Below are positions 55,010 to 63,879 of a stretch of DNA of 64,000 nucleotides, one piece after another. Made by a program: the position numbers and the translations under genes. How positions within the stretch are numbered: the stretch's first letter is position 1; every line of letters starts with the position of its first letter. The DNA comes from Alphaproteobacteria bacterium. GTDB lineage: Bacteria > Pseudomonadota > Alphaproteobacteria > UBA9219. Below the pieces are notes generated by a model that had not been told where the DNA came from, did no database searches, and saw only the letters and a program-made list of their open reading frames with translations. Location: positions 62,001-126,000 of the forward strand of contig JAGWIK010000002.1 in the NCBI GenBank assembly GCA_028866275.1. Direction: 5' to 3'.

Positions 55010-56641
55010 CTCATAACCGCCACGCAGGTCTTTGACGACGCTGAGCGGCGCCCCCATACGTTTGACGGTGATGATAACCTTGCCCGGCCGCATATCCTGG
55101 CATTTCCACCGTGTCGTCGACAGAAAAAATTCGGCCGCATCGCCCGCATCGACGGCTCTGAAATCCGGTGGCAAATAGATCATCGCAGCGTCTGCCGGGC
55201 CGCAAATCGCAATGCGGTATATCTTGCCCGTAGGCACGCCGCCTTCCTTGGCGACATAGGCTTGCAGATCTGCGGCGGCTTCTTTGAACGACGAGCCCCA
55301 ATAATCGGATTCGTAACGGCCATAAGCACCGTGCACGCCGCCGGTCAAAGCGTTGGCATAGATATATTCATAAGGATGCAGCCGTACCATGATGTAAATC
55401 TGGCCGGCGATACACAACGCGAAGGCGGCCAGCATAACCGTGCCGGCAGCGCAGCGGAATTTTTTGTTTTCGAACCGGGCAATAATCCAGCGGAATGCCG
55501 TGTCGGCACCGACCGCCGCGACAATGCAGACCAAGGGCGCTACAAACAAAAAATGCCGGACGGCGTCATACAAGGCCGGACGGCGGATGACGGCATAGGA
55601 TACCGGCACCGCGATCATCAAGGATAAAGCCGTTATTCCCTGCCGCTGCGCCGGCGCCATGCGCCGCCACATCAACGGCGAAAACAACACGGAAACGGCC
55701 AGCAGGAACAACAGGATTTCCGGCAGTTGCACGCTGAAATAAAGCGGCACATAGAACCACGGTAATTTCACAGAGCTGTAAGTCGTGCCGTCAAGCAGAA
55801 CATCGACGATCTGCGGGAAATTGCTGAATTCGTGAAGCGCGCGCAACGGGTTCATGATGGGGTCTTGTTGCGCCCACGGCCAGCATATCAACATGACCAC
55901 ATAAGACATGACGCCGACAGGCAACACAATGCGCCAGCCACGATGCCATAACGAAAGGGCCACGGCGCGGACGGTTTTCATATCGCGCGTTTTCCACAAA
56001 GGCAAAAGGGCCGCGATGCCCATCGGCGCGAGCCAGAACATGAACAGCATCACGCCACCTACCCGTATGCCCAGCGTCAGGCCGTAAATGATGCCGAGCC
56101 GTATCAACACGCGCCATGTCGGCTTGGCATAGCTGCGGCACATAAAATAAAGCGTCCATATGATGCCGACGGCGAACGGAATGTCTTTGGGATTGTTATA
56201 CATATGGCCGTAATACATCGGCGTCGTCGCGCACAGGATAAGCGCGACAAGACCAACCGCACCGCCGGATGTCGTTTCTTGCGCGGTGCGACGCGCGCCC
56301 AGAAAGCAGCCAAGCTTCCATACGCCCATCAACCCCAACAGGCCGAACAGCGCGTTGATAAGATGGCGCGTTTCATAGGTGCTGAACGGCGTAAAATGAT
56401 CAATAACCGACGCCAGCCCGTCAAACATGCCGCCGTAGAGATAAAGATTGAAAATCTGGTCGTAGCTTTGGTCTTTGAAAAACGAGGCATAGTAATCGAC
56501 CACGGCGCGGCCATACTGGCTTTGCAGTTCTTCATCCCAGGTGATGCCGTAATCGCGGAACGTGCACAGAATAAGCGCAAAGATAAGCGCGAAGATTCCC
56601 CACGCGGCATAACGATACAATTTTTCGTTTTTGATCAGCAT
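54980..56641 (-). CDS. GT-C type membrane glycosyltransferase-like protein
   Basis: 553 residues, about 11-12 membrane helices. The first periplasmic loop has DYGITWDEELQSQYGRA, the acidic motif used by PMT/ArnT-type GT-C enzymes with polyprenyl-phosphate sugars; YNNPKDIPFAVG is another common block. The C-terminal soluble part contains HPYEYIYANALTGGVHGAYG. The acceptor is unknown. It overlaps the MBL gene by 7 bases and is last in the tatD operon. Confidence 0.82.
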   Translation of the reverse strand: MLIKNEKLYRYAAWGIFALIFALILCTFRDYGITWDEELQSQYGRAVVDYYASFFKDQSYDQIFNLYLYGGMFDGLASVIDHFTPFSTYETRHLINALFGLLGLMGVWKLGCFLGARRTAQETTSGGAVGLVALILCATTPMYYGHMYNNPKDIPFAVGIIWTLYFMCRSYAKPTWRVLIRLGIIYGLTLGIRVGGVMLFMFWLAPMGIAALLPLWKTRDMKTVRAVALSLWHRGWRIVLPVGVMSYVVMLICWPWAQQDPIMNPLRALHEFSNFPQIVDVLLDGTTYSSVKLPWFYVPLYFSVQLPEILLFLLAVSVLFSPLMWRRMAPAQRQGITALSLMIAVPVSYAVIRRPALYDAVRHFLFVAPLVCIVAAVGADTAFRWIIARFENKKFRCAAGTVMLAAFALCIAGQIYIMVRLHPYEYIYANALTGGVHGAYGRYESDYWGSSFKEAAADLQAYVAKEGGVPTGKIYRIAICGPADAAMIYLPPDFRAVDAGDAAEFFLSTTRWKCQDMRPGKVIITVKRMGAPLSVVKDLRGGYELLPGSPADK

Positions 56642-57405
56642 TCGATTATCATTCCATCATAGGCGGGTTCGACCCCGCGGGGCAGCTTGTTGCACAGCGT
56701 TTCGTAATCCATATCCTGATTCATATGGGTAAGAAAAGCGCGTTCGGGGTTGACGCGTTCGATCCATTGCAGGGTCTGTTCCAGATGCGAATGGGTCGGA
56801 TGCGGCGTTTCACGCACGCAATCGACCAGCCACGTCTTAACGCCGCGCAGCGCATCGAAGGCGGCACCGTCAAGCCGGTGCACATCGGTGGAATAGGCAA
56901 AGTCGCCGAAACGGAAACCCAGCGATGTTATTTTGCCATGTTCTTGCACAAAAGGCATAACGGCGATGTCGCCGACATTGAACGCCCCCGTGATTTCATG
57001 CACGGCGACGGCGGGTTTGTAATAACTGCCCTGCCCCTGCCCTTTGACGGCAAAAATATAAGCAAAGCGGTTTTCGAGTTCCGCCAATGTGCGGGCGTCG
57101 GCATAAACATCGACGGGTTTCTGCGCCAGCCAGTTAATACTGCGTAAATCGTCGATGCCGTGACAATGATCGGCATGGGCGTGGGTATATAAAACGGCGT
57201 CGAGTTTTTTCAGATCGCAGGCCAGCAATTGCTGGCGCATATCGGGCGACGTATCGACGATCAATGTGGTGTCGCCCTGTTCGACCAGAACGGATACGCG
57301 GGTGCGGCGGTTGCGCGGGTTGGCTGGATCGCATTTCCCCCAATTGCCGCCGATCAAAGGCACGCCTCCGGACGATCCGCAGCCAAGGACGGTGACCTTC
57401 ATCAT
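56635..57405 (-). CDS. MBL-fold hydrolase, PhnP-like
   Basis: 256 residues from the ATG that overlaps the tatD stop (ATGA); an upstream extension would be tatD in another frame. It begins with the PhnP-like block VLGCGSSGGVPLIGGNWGKC and carries the metal motif THAHADHCHGIDD, with a further His in TPHPTHSHLEQTL. MBL proteins of this type commonly follow tatD in alphaproteobacteria; cyclic phosphodiesters or RNA ends are typical substrates. The specific substrate is unknown. Confidence 0.88.
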   Translation of the reverse strand: MMKVTVLGCGSSGGVPLIGGNWGKCDPANPRNRRTRVSVLVEQGDTTLIVDTSPDMRQQLLACDLKKLDAVLYTHAHADHCHGIDDLRSINWLAQKPVDVYADARTLAELENRFAYIFAVKGQGQGSYYKPAVAVHEITGAFNVGDIAVMPFVQEHGKITSLGFRFGDFAYSTDVHRLDGAAFDALRGVKTWLVDCVRETPHPTHSHLEQTLQWIERVNPERAFLTHMNQDMDYETLCNKLPRGVEPAYDGMIIEC

Positions 57406-58175
57406 GGCCGCGAGACCTTGGTAAACAGGCGAAAGAAATTTTCCGTGGTATGACGCGCGATATCGTCGGGGCTGATGCCTTTGATTTCGGCCAGCACCTG
57501 CGCCGTGCACACGACATAAGCCGGTTCGCATGTTTTGCCGCGATAAGGTTCCGGCGCGAGGTAGGGCGAGTCCGTTTCGACCAGCAGCCTGTCGAGCGGC
57601 ATGTCGCGGGCAATGTCGCGCAATTCCTGCGATTTCTTGAATGTCAGAATGCCCGACAGCGAGATATAGAAACCGATTTCCAGCGCCTGTTCGGCCAGAA
57701 TGCGGCGCGAGCTGAAGCAATGCATGACGCCGGTCGACGGGCCTTCGGATTTCAGCACGCGGATAGTGTCTTCTTCGGCGTCACGGCTGTGGATGATAAG
57801 CGGCAGTTTCGCGGCTTGCGCGGCCCGGATGTGGCGACGGAAACTGTCTTCCTGCCTGTCGCGCGGGGCTGTGTCGTAGTAAAAATCCAGGCCCGTTTCG
57901 CCGATCCCCACCACTTTGGGATGCGCGGCGCGGCTGGCCAATTCTTCGGTCGATAAATGCTCGCCTTCTTCGTGGACATGATGCGGATGCACGCCGACAG
58001 TGCAAAAAACATCCGGAACCTGTTCGGCCGTGACGCGAACCGCATCCATATCCGCGCGGCGCGTCGAAATGTTAACCATGCGCGTTATCCCTGCGGCGCG
58101 GGCACGTTGCAACACGCCGTCGCGGTCGGCGACGAGCGCGGGAAAATCGAGATGGCAATGGCTGTCGATCAGCAT
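57402..58175 (-). CDS. tatD: TatD-family metal-dependent DNase
   Basis: 257 residues. Motifs: IDSHCHLDFP (metal His pair), GVHPHHVHE, GIGETGLDFYYD (Glu ligand), IIHSRDAEED, GVMHCFSS and ETDSPYLAPEPYRGK (catalytic Asp). TatD-family proteins are 3'-5' exonucleases or D-aminoacyl-tRNA deacylases of TIM-barrel fold. metG often precedes it but is absent here; the divergent neighbour is trmFO. Confidence 0.95.
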   Translation of the reverse strand: MLIDSHCHLDFPALVADRDGVLQRARAAGITRMVNISTRRADMDAVRVTAEQVPDVFCTVGVHPHHVHEEGEHLSTEELASRAAHPKVVGIGETGLDFYYDTAPRDRQEDSFRRHIRAAQAAKLPLIIHSRDAEEDTIRVLKSEGPSTGVMHCFSSRRILAEQALEIGFYISLSGILTFKKSQELRDIARDMPLDRLLVETDSPYLAPEPYRGKTCEPAYVVCTAQVLAEIKGISPDDIARHTTENFFRLFTKVSRP

Positions 58176-58259
58176 ATTTTAGGCCCGGCATCGAGAAAGA
58201 TTGAGTTATAAAGCGATTTATGGTTTTTGTAAGCCGTTAATACAAGCAAGAAATGGCTT

Positions 58260-59624
58260 ATGCAGAACCCTATTCACATCATTGGCGGCGGTCTTGCAGG
58301 CAGCGAAGCGGCCTGGCAGGCGGCACAAGCGGGCGTGCCGGTTATATTGCACGAAATGCGGCCCGCGCGCAAAACGGACGCGCACGAAACCGACGGGCTG
58401 GCCGAATTGGTCTGTTCCAATTCTTTCCGTTCGGACGACAGCGATTATAACGCCGTCGGGTTGCTGCATGACGAAATGCGGCGATGCGGATCGTTGATTA
58501 TGGCGGCAGCCGATAAAAATCAGGTTCCCGCAGGCGGCGCCTTGGCCGTCGACCGGCATGGGTTTTCAAACGCGGTGACGGCAGCATTGACGGCGCATCC
58601 GCTGGTGACGATTGCGCGCGATGAAATCGCCGCCCTGCCCGCCCCGGACAAAATGGATAATGTGATTGTCGCCACCGGGCCTTTGACGTCGGGCGCGTTG
58701 GCGGAGTCTATCCGCGCCGCGGCGGGCGTCGAATATCTGGCTTTTTATGACGCTATCGCGCCTATCGTGCATCGCGAAAGCATCGATATGTCGAAAGCAT
58801 GGATGCAATCGCGGTACGACAAAACCGGCCCCGGCGGCACGGGGTCGGATTATATCAATTGCGCGATGGACAAAGACCAATATGAAAATTTCGTGCGTGA
58901 ATTGATCGCCGCACCGAAGACGGAATTCAAAGAATGGGAAAAAAATACGCCCTATTTCGACGGTTGTTTGCCGATCGAGGTGATGGCCGAACGCGGCATT
59001 GACACGCTGCGTCACGGGCCGATGAAACCGGTGGGGTTGACCAATCCGCATACCGCGCCCGTGGGCGAAGACGGGCGGAAAAAATTCGCGCGATCGCACG
59101 CGGTCGTCCAGCTGCGGCAGGATAATGCTTCGGGCACGTTGTATAATATCGTCGGCTTTCAGACCAAGATGAAATATGCCGACCAGGCTCGGGTGTTCCG
59201 CATGATACCGGGGCTGGAAAATGCCGAATTCGCGCGGCTGGGCGGATTGCATCGCAATACGTTTCTGAACAGCCCGCGGCTTCTGGACAATCAACTGCGG
59301 TTGAAAGCGATGCCGCATATTCGCTTTGCAGGACAGATTACCGGCGTCGAAGGTTATGTCGAATCCGCGTCGATGGGATTGCTGGCCGGACGTTTCGCGG
59401 TGGCGCAACGACAGGGACGGATTCTGGCCAATCCCCCGCGGACGACGGCTATGGGCGCGTTGATCACGCATATTACGGGCGAAGCCAATCCCGATACGTT
59501 CCAGCCGATGAATGTCAATTTCGGATTAATGCCGCCTATGGACGAAGGCAAGGGACGCGACAGAAAGCTGTTATATACGCAACGGGCGAAGGCCGATTTT
59601 GCGGCGTGGCTGGCCGCGCAATAA
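58260..59624 (+). CDS. trmFO: Methylenetetrahydrofolate--tRNA-(uracil-5-)-methyltransferase
   Basis: 454 residues. A folate/FAD enzyme that makes m5U54 in tRNA. FAD site [19 protein letters not shown] at the start, [16 protein letters not shown], and [20 protein letters not shown] hold the family's conserved cysteine; [15 protein letters not shown] is the second FAD contact. It converges on hscB. Confidence 0.96.
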   Translation: MQNPIHIIGGGLAGSEAAWQAAQAGVPVILHEMRPARKTDAHETDGLAELVCSNSFRSDDSDYNAVGLLHDEMRRCGSLIMAAADKNQVPAGGALAVDRHGFSNAVTAALTAHPLVTIARDEIAALPAPDKMDNVIVATGPLTSGALAESIRAAAGVEYLAFYDAIAPIVHRESIDMSKAWMQSRYDKTGPGGTGSDYINCAMDKDQYENFVRELIAAPKTEFKEWEKNTPYFDGCLPIEVMAERGIDTLRHGPMKPVGLTNPHTAPVGEDGRKKFARSHAVVQLRQDNASGTLYNIVGFQTKMKYADQARVFRMIPGLENAEFARLGGLHRNTFLNSPRLLDNQLRLKAMPHIRFAGQITGVEGYVESASMGLLAGRFAVAQRQGRILANPPRTTAMGALITHITGEANPDTFQPMNVNFGLMPPMDEGKGRDRKLLYTQRAKADFAAWLAAQ

Positions 59625-59645
59625 TCCGGCCTCTCCAACCTTCCT

Positions 59646-60305
59646 TTACGTCATCAACACTTCTTCCGGCGTGCCTTTATCGTTGCCCGGGGCGAGTTTG
59701 ACGCGGCAGCCACGCACTTCGTTGAGGATGCCTTCGACACCGTCAAGCTCGGCCAATATCTGGTTCGCCTGCCGCCAGTCCTGACTGCGCAGGGCCTGCA
59801 TTAATGCCATTACGCCTTGTTGCAAGGCCTGCCCCGCGCGTTGCGCCACGCGGTCGCACTGGCCGGGTTCGGCGGCATCGGTCAAAGCCGCGCGCAATTC
59901 GTGCACCAACGGGTTGGCCGCCGCCGTTTCGTCAAAAATCTGGGCGTTGATCTGCAGCCAATAGCGGCCGCGGCGCAGCGGATCGCGTAACGTTTCATAG
60001 GCTTCGTTCAGCGCTTCGAGCTGCTTGGCGGCGTGGGTGCGTTCTCCCATGCCGCGAATAACGAAACGTTGCGGATCGAGCGTGCGCGCCAGCGCGGCAT
60101 ATTGTTTTTCCAAAGCATCGGTGTCGAGGTCGATGCGGCGTTCGAGGCCGAGGCGCGCGAAATGGTCGATGTCGCGCACGGCCTGTATCGTGCCGCAATG
60201 GTGGCAGAATAGCGCGCGCGTCGACACCGGTTTCTGGCACAACCAGCAATGCAGGTCGCCGTTAGCCATTCCGACGAATTCATTCATTCCCACGACATTT
60301 GACAT
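59646..60305 (-). CDS. hscB: Fe-S co-chaperone HscB
   Basis: 219 residues. Order: a short N-terminal stretch, a four-cysteine zinc-ribbon (CWLCQKP, then CHHCG at about 34-37), a J domain (about 45-120) and the C-terminal three-helix domain that contacts IscU. The tripeptide HPD that activates Hsp70 is replaced: the loop reads LDPQRF. The gene starts from the second of two nearly identical leader copies. hscA and iscU are not in the window. Confidence 0.85.
   Translation of the reverse strand: MSNVVGMNEFVGMANGDLHCWLCQKPVSTRALFCHHCGTIQAVRDIDHFARLGLERRIDLDTDALEKQYAALARTLDPQRFVIRGMGERTHAAKQLEALNEAYETLRDPLRRGRYWLQINAQIFDETAAANPLVHELRAALTDAAEPGQCDRVAQRAGQALQQGVMALMQALRSQDWRQANQILAELDGVEGILNEVRGCRVKLAPGNDKGTPEEVLMT
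60271..60305 (-). repeat. 35-base direct repeat, copy over hscB start
   Basis: The first 35 bases of hscB (encoding MSNVVGMNEFV and part of the next codon). Identical to 60382-60416. The similarity extends weakly upstream into the TTAAAAGGAAA leader. Confidence 0.9.
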
Positions 60306-60317
60306 GCTTTTTTCCTT

Positions 60318-60416
60318 TTAATTTTTTTGACTCGCGAGCGATTCACGCCCGCATGGAAGAATGCGGGCGACCGCGCGCGAACCGACGAATTCATTCATTC
60401 CCACGACATTTGACAT
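60318..60416 (-). CDS. 32-residue ORF in duplicated hscB leader
   Basis: Starts at the copied hscB ATG with AAAGGAAAC upstream, shares the first 11 residues (MSNVVGMNEFV) with HscB, then runs through the palindrome (SRAVARILPCGRESLASQKN) and stops just before the hscB ribosome site. It is probably translated because the leader is intact, but it may be only a by-product of the insertion. No known function. Confidence 0.45.
   Translation of the reverse strand: MSNVVGMNEFVGSRAVARILPCGRESLASQKN
60332..60380. repeat. 49-base imperfect palindrome in hscB leader
   Basis: Inner arms CGCCCGCAT and ATGCGGGCG around a 6-base loop, and outer arms TCGCGAGCG and CGCGCGCGA with one mismatch. It looks like a small palindromic repeat element of the REP or RPE type. 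Transcribed, it would fold into a strong hairpin between iscS and hscB. Confidence 0.75.
60382..60416 (-). repeat. 35-base direct repeat, upstream copy
   Basis: Identical over 35 bases to 60271-60305, 111 bases away, with its own ribosome site in the iscS-hscB gap. Confidence 0.9.
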
Positions 60417-60429
60417 TTTTGTTTCCTTT

Positions 60430-61542
60430 TTAAGCGGCTTTGCCCGTACGCGCGGCGCGCGTGCGGCGGTATAGGTTTTCCCATGCTTCGGCGCAGCGCA
60501 TGATGTCGGACTCCGACGTGTGCCAGCCCAGCGAGACGCGCAGCGCGCAACCGGCGATGTCGGGCGCATAGCCCATCGCCTTCAACACATGCGATGCTTT
60601 GACCTTGCCGCTGGAACAGGCCGAACCGGCGCTGACTGCAACGCCGGACAAATCCATCGCCGCGACTTGCGTTTCGCTGTTGACGCCGCGCAAGGCAATC
60701 GACAACGTATTGGCCACGCGCGGCACGGCGTTACCGATCACAATCGCATCATCGCCGGCGATGCCGGACAAAACGGTTTCCAACCGGTCGCGCAAGGCGG
60801 CAAGGCGCGGCATATCGCGGATATCGTCGGCGGCCAATTGCGCGGCGACACCCAAACCGACAATGCCAGCGACATTTTCCGTGCCCGCCCGACGGTTGCG
60901 TTCCTGTCCGCCGCCGCGCATGTGTGGCTGCAGGTTCAAATTTTCGCGCGCGATCAGCGCGCCCACACCCTGGGCCGCGCCGATTTTGTGCCCGGATACC
61001 GTCATGGCATCGACGCCCAGCGCGGCGAAGTCGACCGGTAACCGGCCCGCAGCCTGTACCGCGTCGGCATGCACGATATGACCATATTTTTTGGCCAGCG
61101 CAGCCAGCGTGGCGACGGGTTGAATGATGCCGGTTTCGTTATTGACCTTCATCACCGATACCAGCGAACCGCGCGGGGCGTTTTTTAAAATCGCGTCAGC
61201 GGCATCGAGGTCGAGAATACCGTCGCGCGTCACCGGCAGCCGATTGTCGGGCGGGACGAAAGCCAGCACCGAGTCATGTTCGATAGCCGACGCATAAACA
61301 GACGCATAATTCGACAGGATCAGGTTATTGGCTTCGGTACCGCCGGCGGTGAAGATGACTTGCGCGGGCTTCGCGCCGGTCATCGCCGCCACGGCGGCGC
61401 GGGCATCCTCGACATAACGGCGCGCAATGCGGCCATAGCGATGCGCCGACGACGGGTTGCCGTGGCGTTCCATCGCTTCCATCATCGCCGCGCGCACGGC
61501 GGGCTTGATGGGGGCGGTTGCATTGGTGTCGAGATAGATCAA
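60430..61542 (-). CDS. Cysteine desulfurase, IscS/NifS family
   Basis: 370 residues. No ATG lies at the N-terminus; TTG 61542 (giving MIYLDTNATAP) has AAGAGG 5 bases upstream and matches family starts, while TTG 61584 would add 14 residues. PLP enzyme: HGNPSSAH, TAGGTEANNL, VNNETGIIQP, the PLP lysine in SGHKIGAAQGVGAL, and the catalytic cysteine in SAGSACSSGK. It donates sulfur for Fe-S clusters and other uses. hscB follows but iscU and iscA do not, so the exact role is open. Confidence 0.92.
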   Translation of the reverse strand: MIYLDTNATAPIKPAVRAAMMEAMERHGNPSSAHRYGRIARRYVEDARAAVAAMTGAKPAQVIFTAGGTEANNLILSNYASVYASAIEHDSVLAFVPPDNRLPVTRDGILDLDAADAILKNAPRGSLVSVMKVNNETGIIQPVATLAALAKKYGHIVHADAVQAAGRLPVDFAALGVDAMTVSGHKIGAAQGVGALIARENLNLQPHMRGGGQERNRRAGTENVAGIVGLGVAAQLAADDIRDMPRLAALRDRLETVLSGIAGDDAIVIGNAVPRVANTLSIALRGVNSETQVAAMDLSGVAVSAGSACSSGKVKASHVLKAMGYAPDIAGCALRVSLGWHTSESDIMRCAEAWENLYRRTRAARTGKAA

Positions 61543-61771
61543 ATTCAGCCTCTTTTCGTTGCAATTGACGGCAAAAACTCTCAATTCATTGAATTTGCTT
61601 GCTAACGAGATTGTTTTAATCCCTCAAAGCCTTTTTCCAAAGCCTTGAATTACTTACTTGAAATTAACCTTGCCGGGTGTGCTACACTGGCCCTGCCGCG
61701 ACCGGAAGCGTCAAGGCCGTGGAATATAGCAGATTTTTATGATTTGTGCAGCAACTTAGCAGGTGGAATCT

Positions 61772-62443
61772 ATGCCCGAAGTCCTTTTTGCCGGCCCCGC
61801 CGGACGTTTGGAAGGCCGTTACAGCCCCGGCAAATCGCCGACAGCCCCCGTGGCGTTGATCCTGCACCCGCATCCGCAACATGGCGGCACAATGAACAAT
61901 AAGGTCGTTTATTCGCTTTATAACGCTTTTGCCGAACGCGATTTCGCGACGCTGCGCTTCAATTTCCGTGGCGTCGGCAAGAGTCAGGGCGTTTACGACC
62001 GCGGCGAAGGCGAATTGTCCGATGCCGCCAGCGCGCTCGACTGGCTGCAAAGCATCAACCCCAATGCGCGCAGCGCGTGGGTCGCCGGTTTTTCGTTCGG
62101 ATCGTGGATCGGCATGCAGCTTTTGATGCGCCGCCCGGAGATTGAATCTTTCATCTCTGTCGCGCCGCCCGCCAATATGCTGGATTTCAACTTCCTCGCC
62201 CCCTGCCCCACATCGGGCCAGATTATTCACGGCGAGGCCGATGAAATCGTGCCCGAACCTTTTGTGCAGAAACTGGTAACGAAATTGTCGAGCCAGCGCG
62301 GCGTCAAGATCGACTACCGCATCATTCCCGGCGCCAGCCATTTCTTTGGCGAACAGCTGGATCAACTTGCGACCGCGGTCGAAGATTACCTCGACCTCGC
62401 GCTGTACCAACGGCCCGTGTCCGGGCTGGCGATGGCAGGGTAA
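61772..62443 (+). CDS. Alpha/beta hydrolase
   Basis: 223 residues from ATG 61772 (AGGTGGA 5 bases upstream); a GTG three codons earlier is possible. A compact alpha/beta hydrolase: HPHPQHGGTMNNKVV (oxyanion region), FNFRGVGKSQGVYDRGEGE, nucleophile elbow AGFSFGSW (Ser), GEADEIVP (Asp) and GASHFFGEQ (His). The substrate is unknown. This type is often next to iscS in alphaproteobacteria, here divergent from it. Confidence 0.88.
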   Translation: MPEVLFAGPAGRLEGRYSPGKSPTAPVALILHPHPQHGGTMNNKVVYSLYNAFAERDFATLRFNFRGVGKSQGVYDRGEGELSDAASALDWLQSINPNARSAWVAGFSFGSWIGMQLLMRRPEIESFISVAPPANMLDFNFLAPCPTSGQIIHGEADEIVPEPFVQKLVTKLSSQRGVKIDYRIIPGASHFFGEQLDQLATAVEDYLDLALYQRPVSGLAMAG

Positions 62444-62452
62444 GATCAAGAC

Positions 62453-62767
62453 TTAAACGCCGCGCAACCAATTCAGGTAATCCGCGTTTCCCGCCACAAT
62501 CGGGGTCGCCACGATACAGGGGCATTCGTAGGAATGCAGATCCCTGATGCGCGCCTGCAAAGCATCGAATTGTGTTGCCGCGCATTTGATAAAGATAACG
62601 CATTCTGCGGCTTGTTCCACTTTACCCCGCCAGCGATAGATCGATTGCGCGCCCGACAAAATATTGGCGCAGGCCGCAAGGTTTTCCGTAACCACGCTGC
62701 GCGCGATTTTTTCCGCTTCGCCATATGACGGCGCGGTGACAAAAACCGATAAAAATTCAGCCGTCAT
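62453..62767 (-). CDS. cutA: CutA-like divalent-cation tolerance protein
   Basis: 104 residues, ferredoxin-like trimeric CutA1 fold. FVTAPSYGEAEKIARSVVTE, LAACANILSGAQSIYRWRGK, and CPCIVATPIVAGNADYLNWL are diagnostic. The physiological role is unsettled despite the copper-tolerance name. It overlaps the argC stop (ATGA) and is read after it. Confidence 0.94.
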   Translation of the reverse strand: MTAEFLSVFVTAPSYGEAEKIARSVVTENLAACANILSGAQSIYRWRGKVEQAAECVIFIKCAATQFDALQARIRDLHSYECPCIVATPIVAGNADYLNWLRGV

Positions 62768-63714
62768 GCCAGCCCCAGCATCAATTCGGCATTTTGCACG
62801 GCGGCGCCAGACGCCCCCTTGCCCAGATTGTCGAGGCAGGCGGTCAGGACCACGGTTTGTTTTCCGGCATTGGAGAAAACGCGCAATTGAACATTATTCG
62901 TTTCGTTTTGCGCCAGCGGCGTCAGCACATAGGCTTTTTCCAGTTTTTCCTGCAACGGTTCGACGATGATATTTTTCATGCCCGCATAGCGCGCGGCCAG
63001 CGTTTCACGAACAAATGCGCCATCGGCCGGCTTGCCCGTTCTTTGGTTCAATATATCAAGGCGCAACACAATATTGATCAACATGCCGCGATAAAAAGCG
63101 CTGCTGTAAGACGGCAGGAATACCGGTTCGACGGCGAGACCGCTGTAGAGTTTCATTTCCGGCAGATGTTTATGATTTTGATCCAGCCCATAAAGGCAAT
63201 AGGCGGCGGCGCGATCGCTGCCGTCCGGATTTTCGCACAAAGCGATCAGTTCCTTGCCGCCGCCGGAATAGCCGGAAATGGCGTTGATAGTAACGCCATA
63301 ATCGGCAGGAATAATTCCGGCATCAACCAGAGGCCGCAACAACGCGACGGCGCCGGTGGGATAACAGCCGGGATTGCTGACTCGTTTCGCCGCGCGGATT
63401 TCATCGGCCTGACCGGGCGTCAGTTCGGCAAAGCCATATACCCAGTCGGGCGCGGTGCGAAATGCAGTGCTGGCGTCCAGCACGCGGGTTTGAGGATTGT
63501 CGATAAGGCCGACGGCCTCGCGCGCGGCATCGTCGGGCAGGCATAAAATGGCCAGATCGCAGGCGTTGAGGCATTTTTTGCGTTCGCCTGCGTCTTTGCG
63601 CTTGGTGGCGTCGATGCTGATGATGTCGACATCGCGGCGGGTTTCGAGCCGTTTGCGGATTTCAAGCCCCGTCGTGCCCGCTTCGCCGTCGATATAGATG
63701 GTTGGTTTGGCCAT
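62764..63714 (-). CDS. argC: N-acetyl-gamma-glutamyl-phosphate reductase
   Basis: 316 residues from ATG 63714, with AAAGGGG 6 bases upstream; a 48-residue longer frame is rejected. Short type 2 ArgC. It reduces N-acetylglutamyl phosphate in arginine synthesis. Motifs: IDGEAGTTGLEIRKRL (NADP loop), the catalytic cysteine in VSNPGCYPTGA, and NAISGYSGGGKEL. cutA follows in the operon. Confidence 0.95.
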   Translation of the reverse strand: MAKPTIYIDGEAGTTGLEIRKRLETRRDVDIISIDATKRKDAGERKKCLNACDLAILCLPDDAAREAVGLIDNPQTRVLDASTAFRTAPDWVYGFAELTPGQADEIRAAKRVSNPGCYPTGAVALLRPLVDAGIIPADYGVTINAISGYSGGGKELIALCENPDGSDRAAAYCLYGLDQNHKHLPEMKLYSGLAVEPVFLPSYSSAFYRGMLINIVLRLDILNQRTGKPADGAFVRETLAARYAGMKNIIVEPLQEKLEKAYVLTPLAQNETNNVQLRVFSNAGKQTVVLTACLDNLGKGASGAAVQNAELMLGLA

Positions 63715-63870
63715 ATGCAGCCCCTTTGTCCCGGAAAAACAGATGAAGAACGCCTTGTATCTTTTTGAATTAACATGATGAAGTTGCGGCGAACAGGGTT
63801 TTTGCTTTTGGGCGTGGTTTTGCAGAATTTTTTCTGTTTCCATCTTCATTTTCAGCATGAGGATGAAGAA

Positions 63871-63879
63871 TTATCCACA
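63871..63879 (+). promoter_or_regulatory. DnaA-box match upstream of argC
   Basis: TTATCCACA, a perfect DnaA box, in the 286-base region upstream of argC. The rest of 63715-64000 shows no gene I can support; the sequence runs off the window. Confidence 0.35.
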
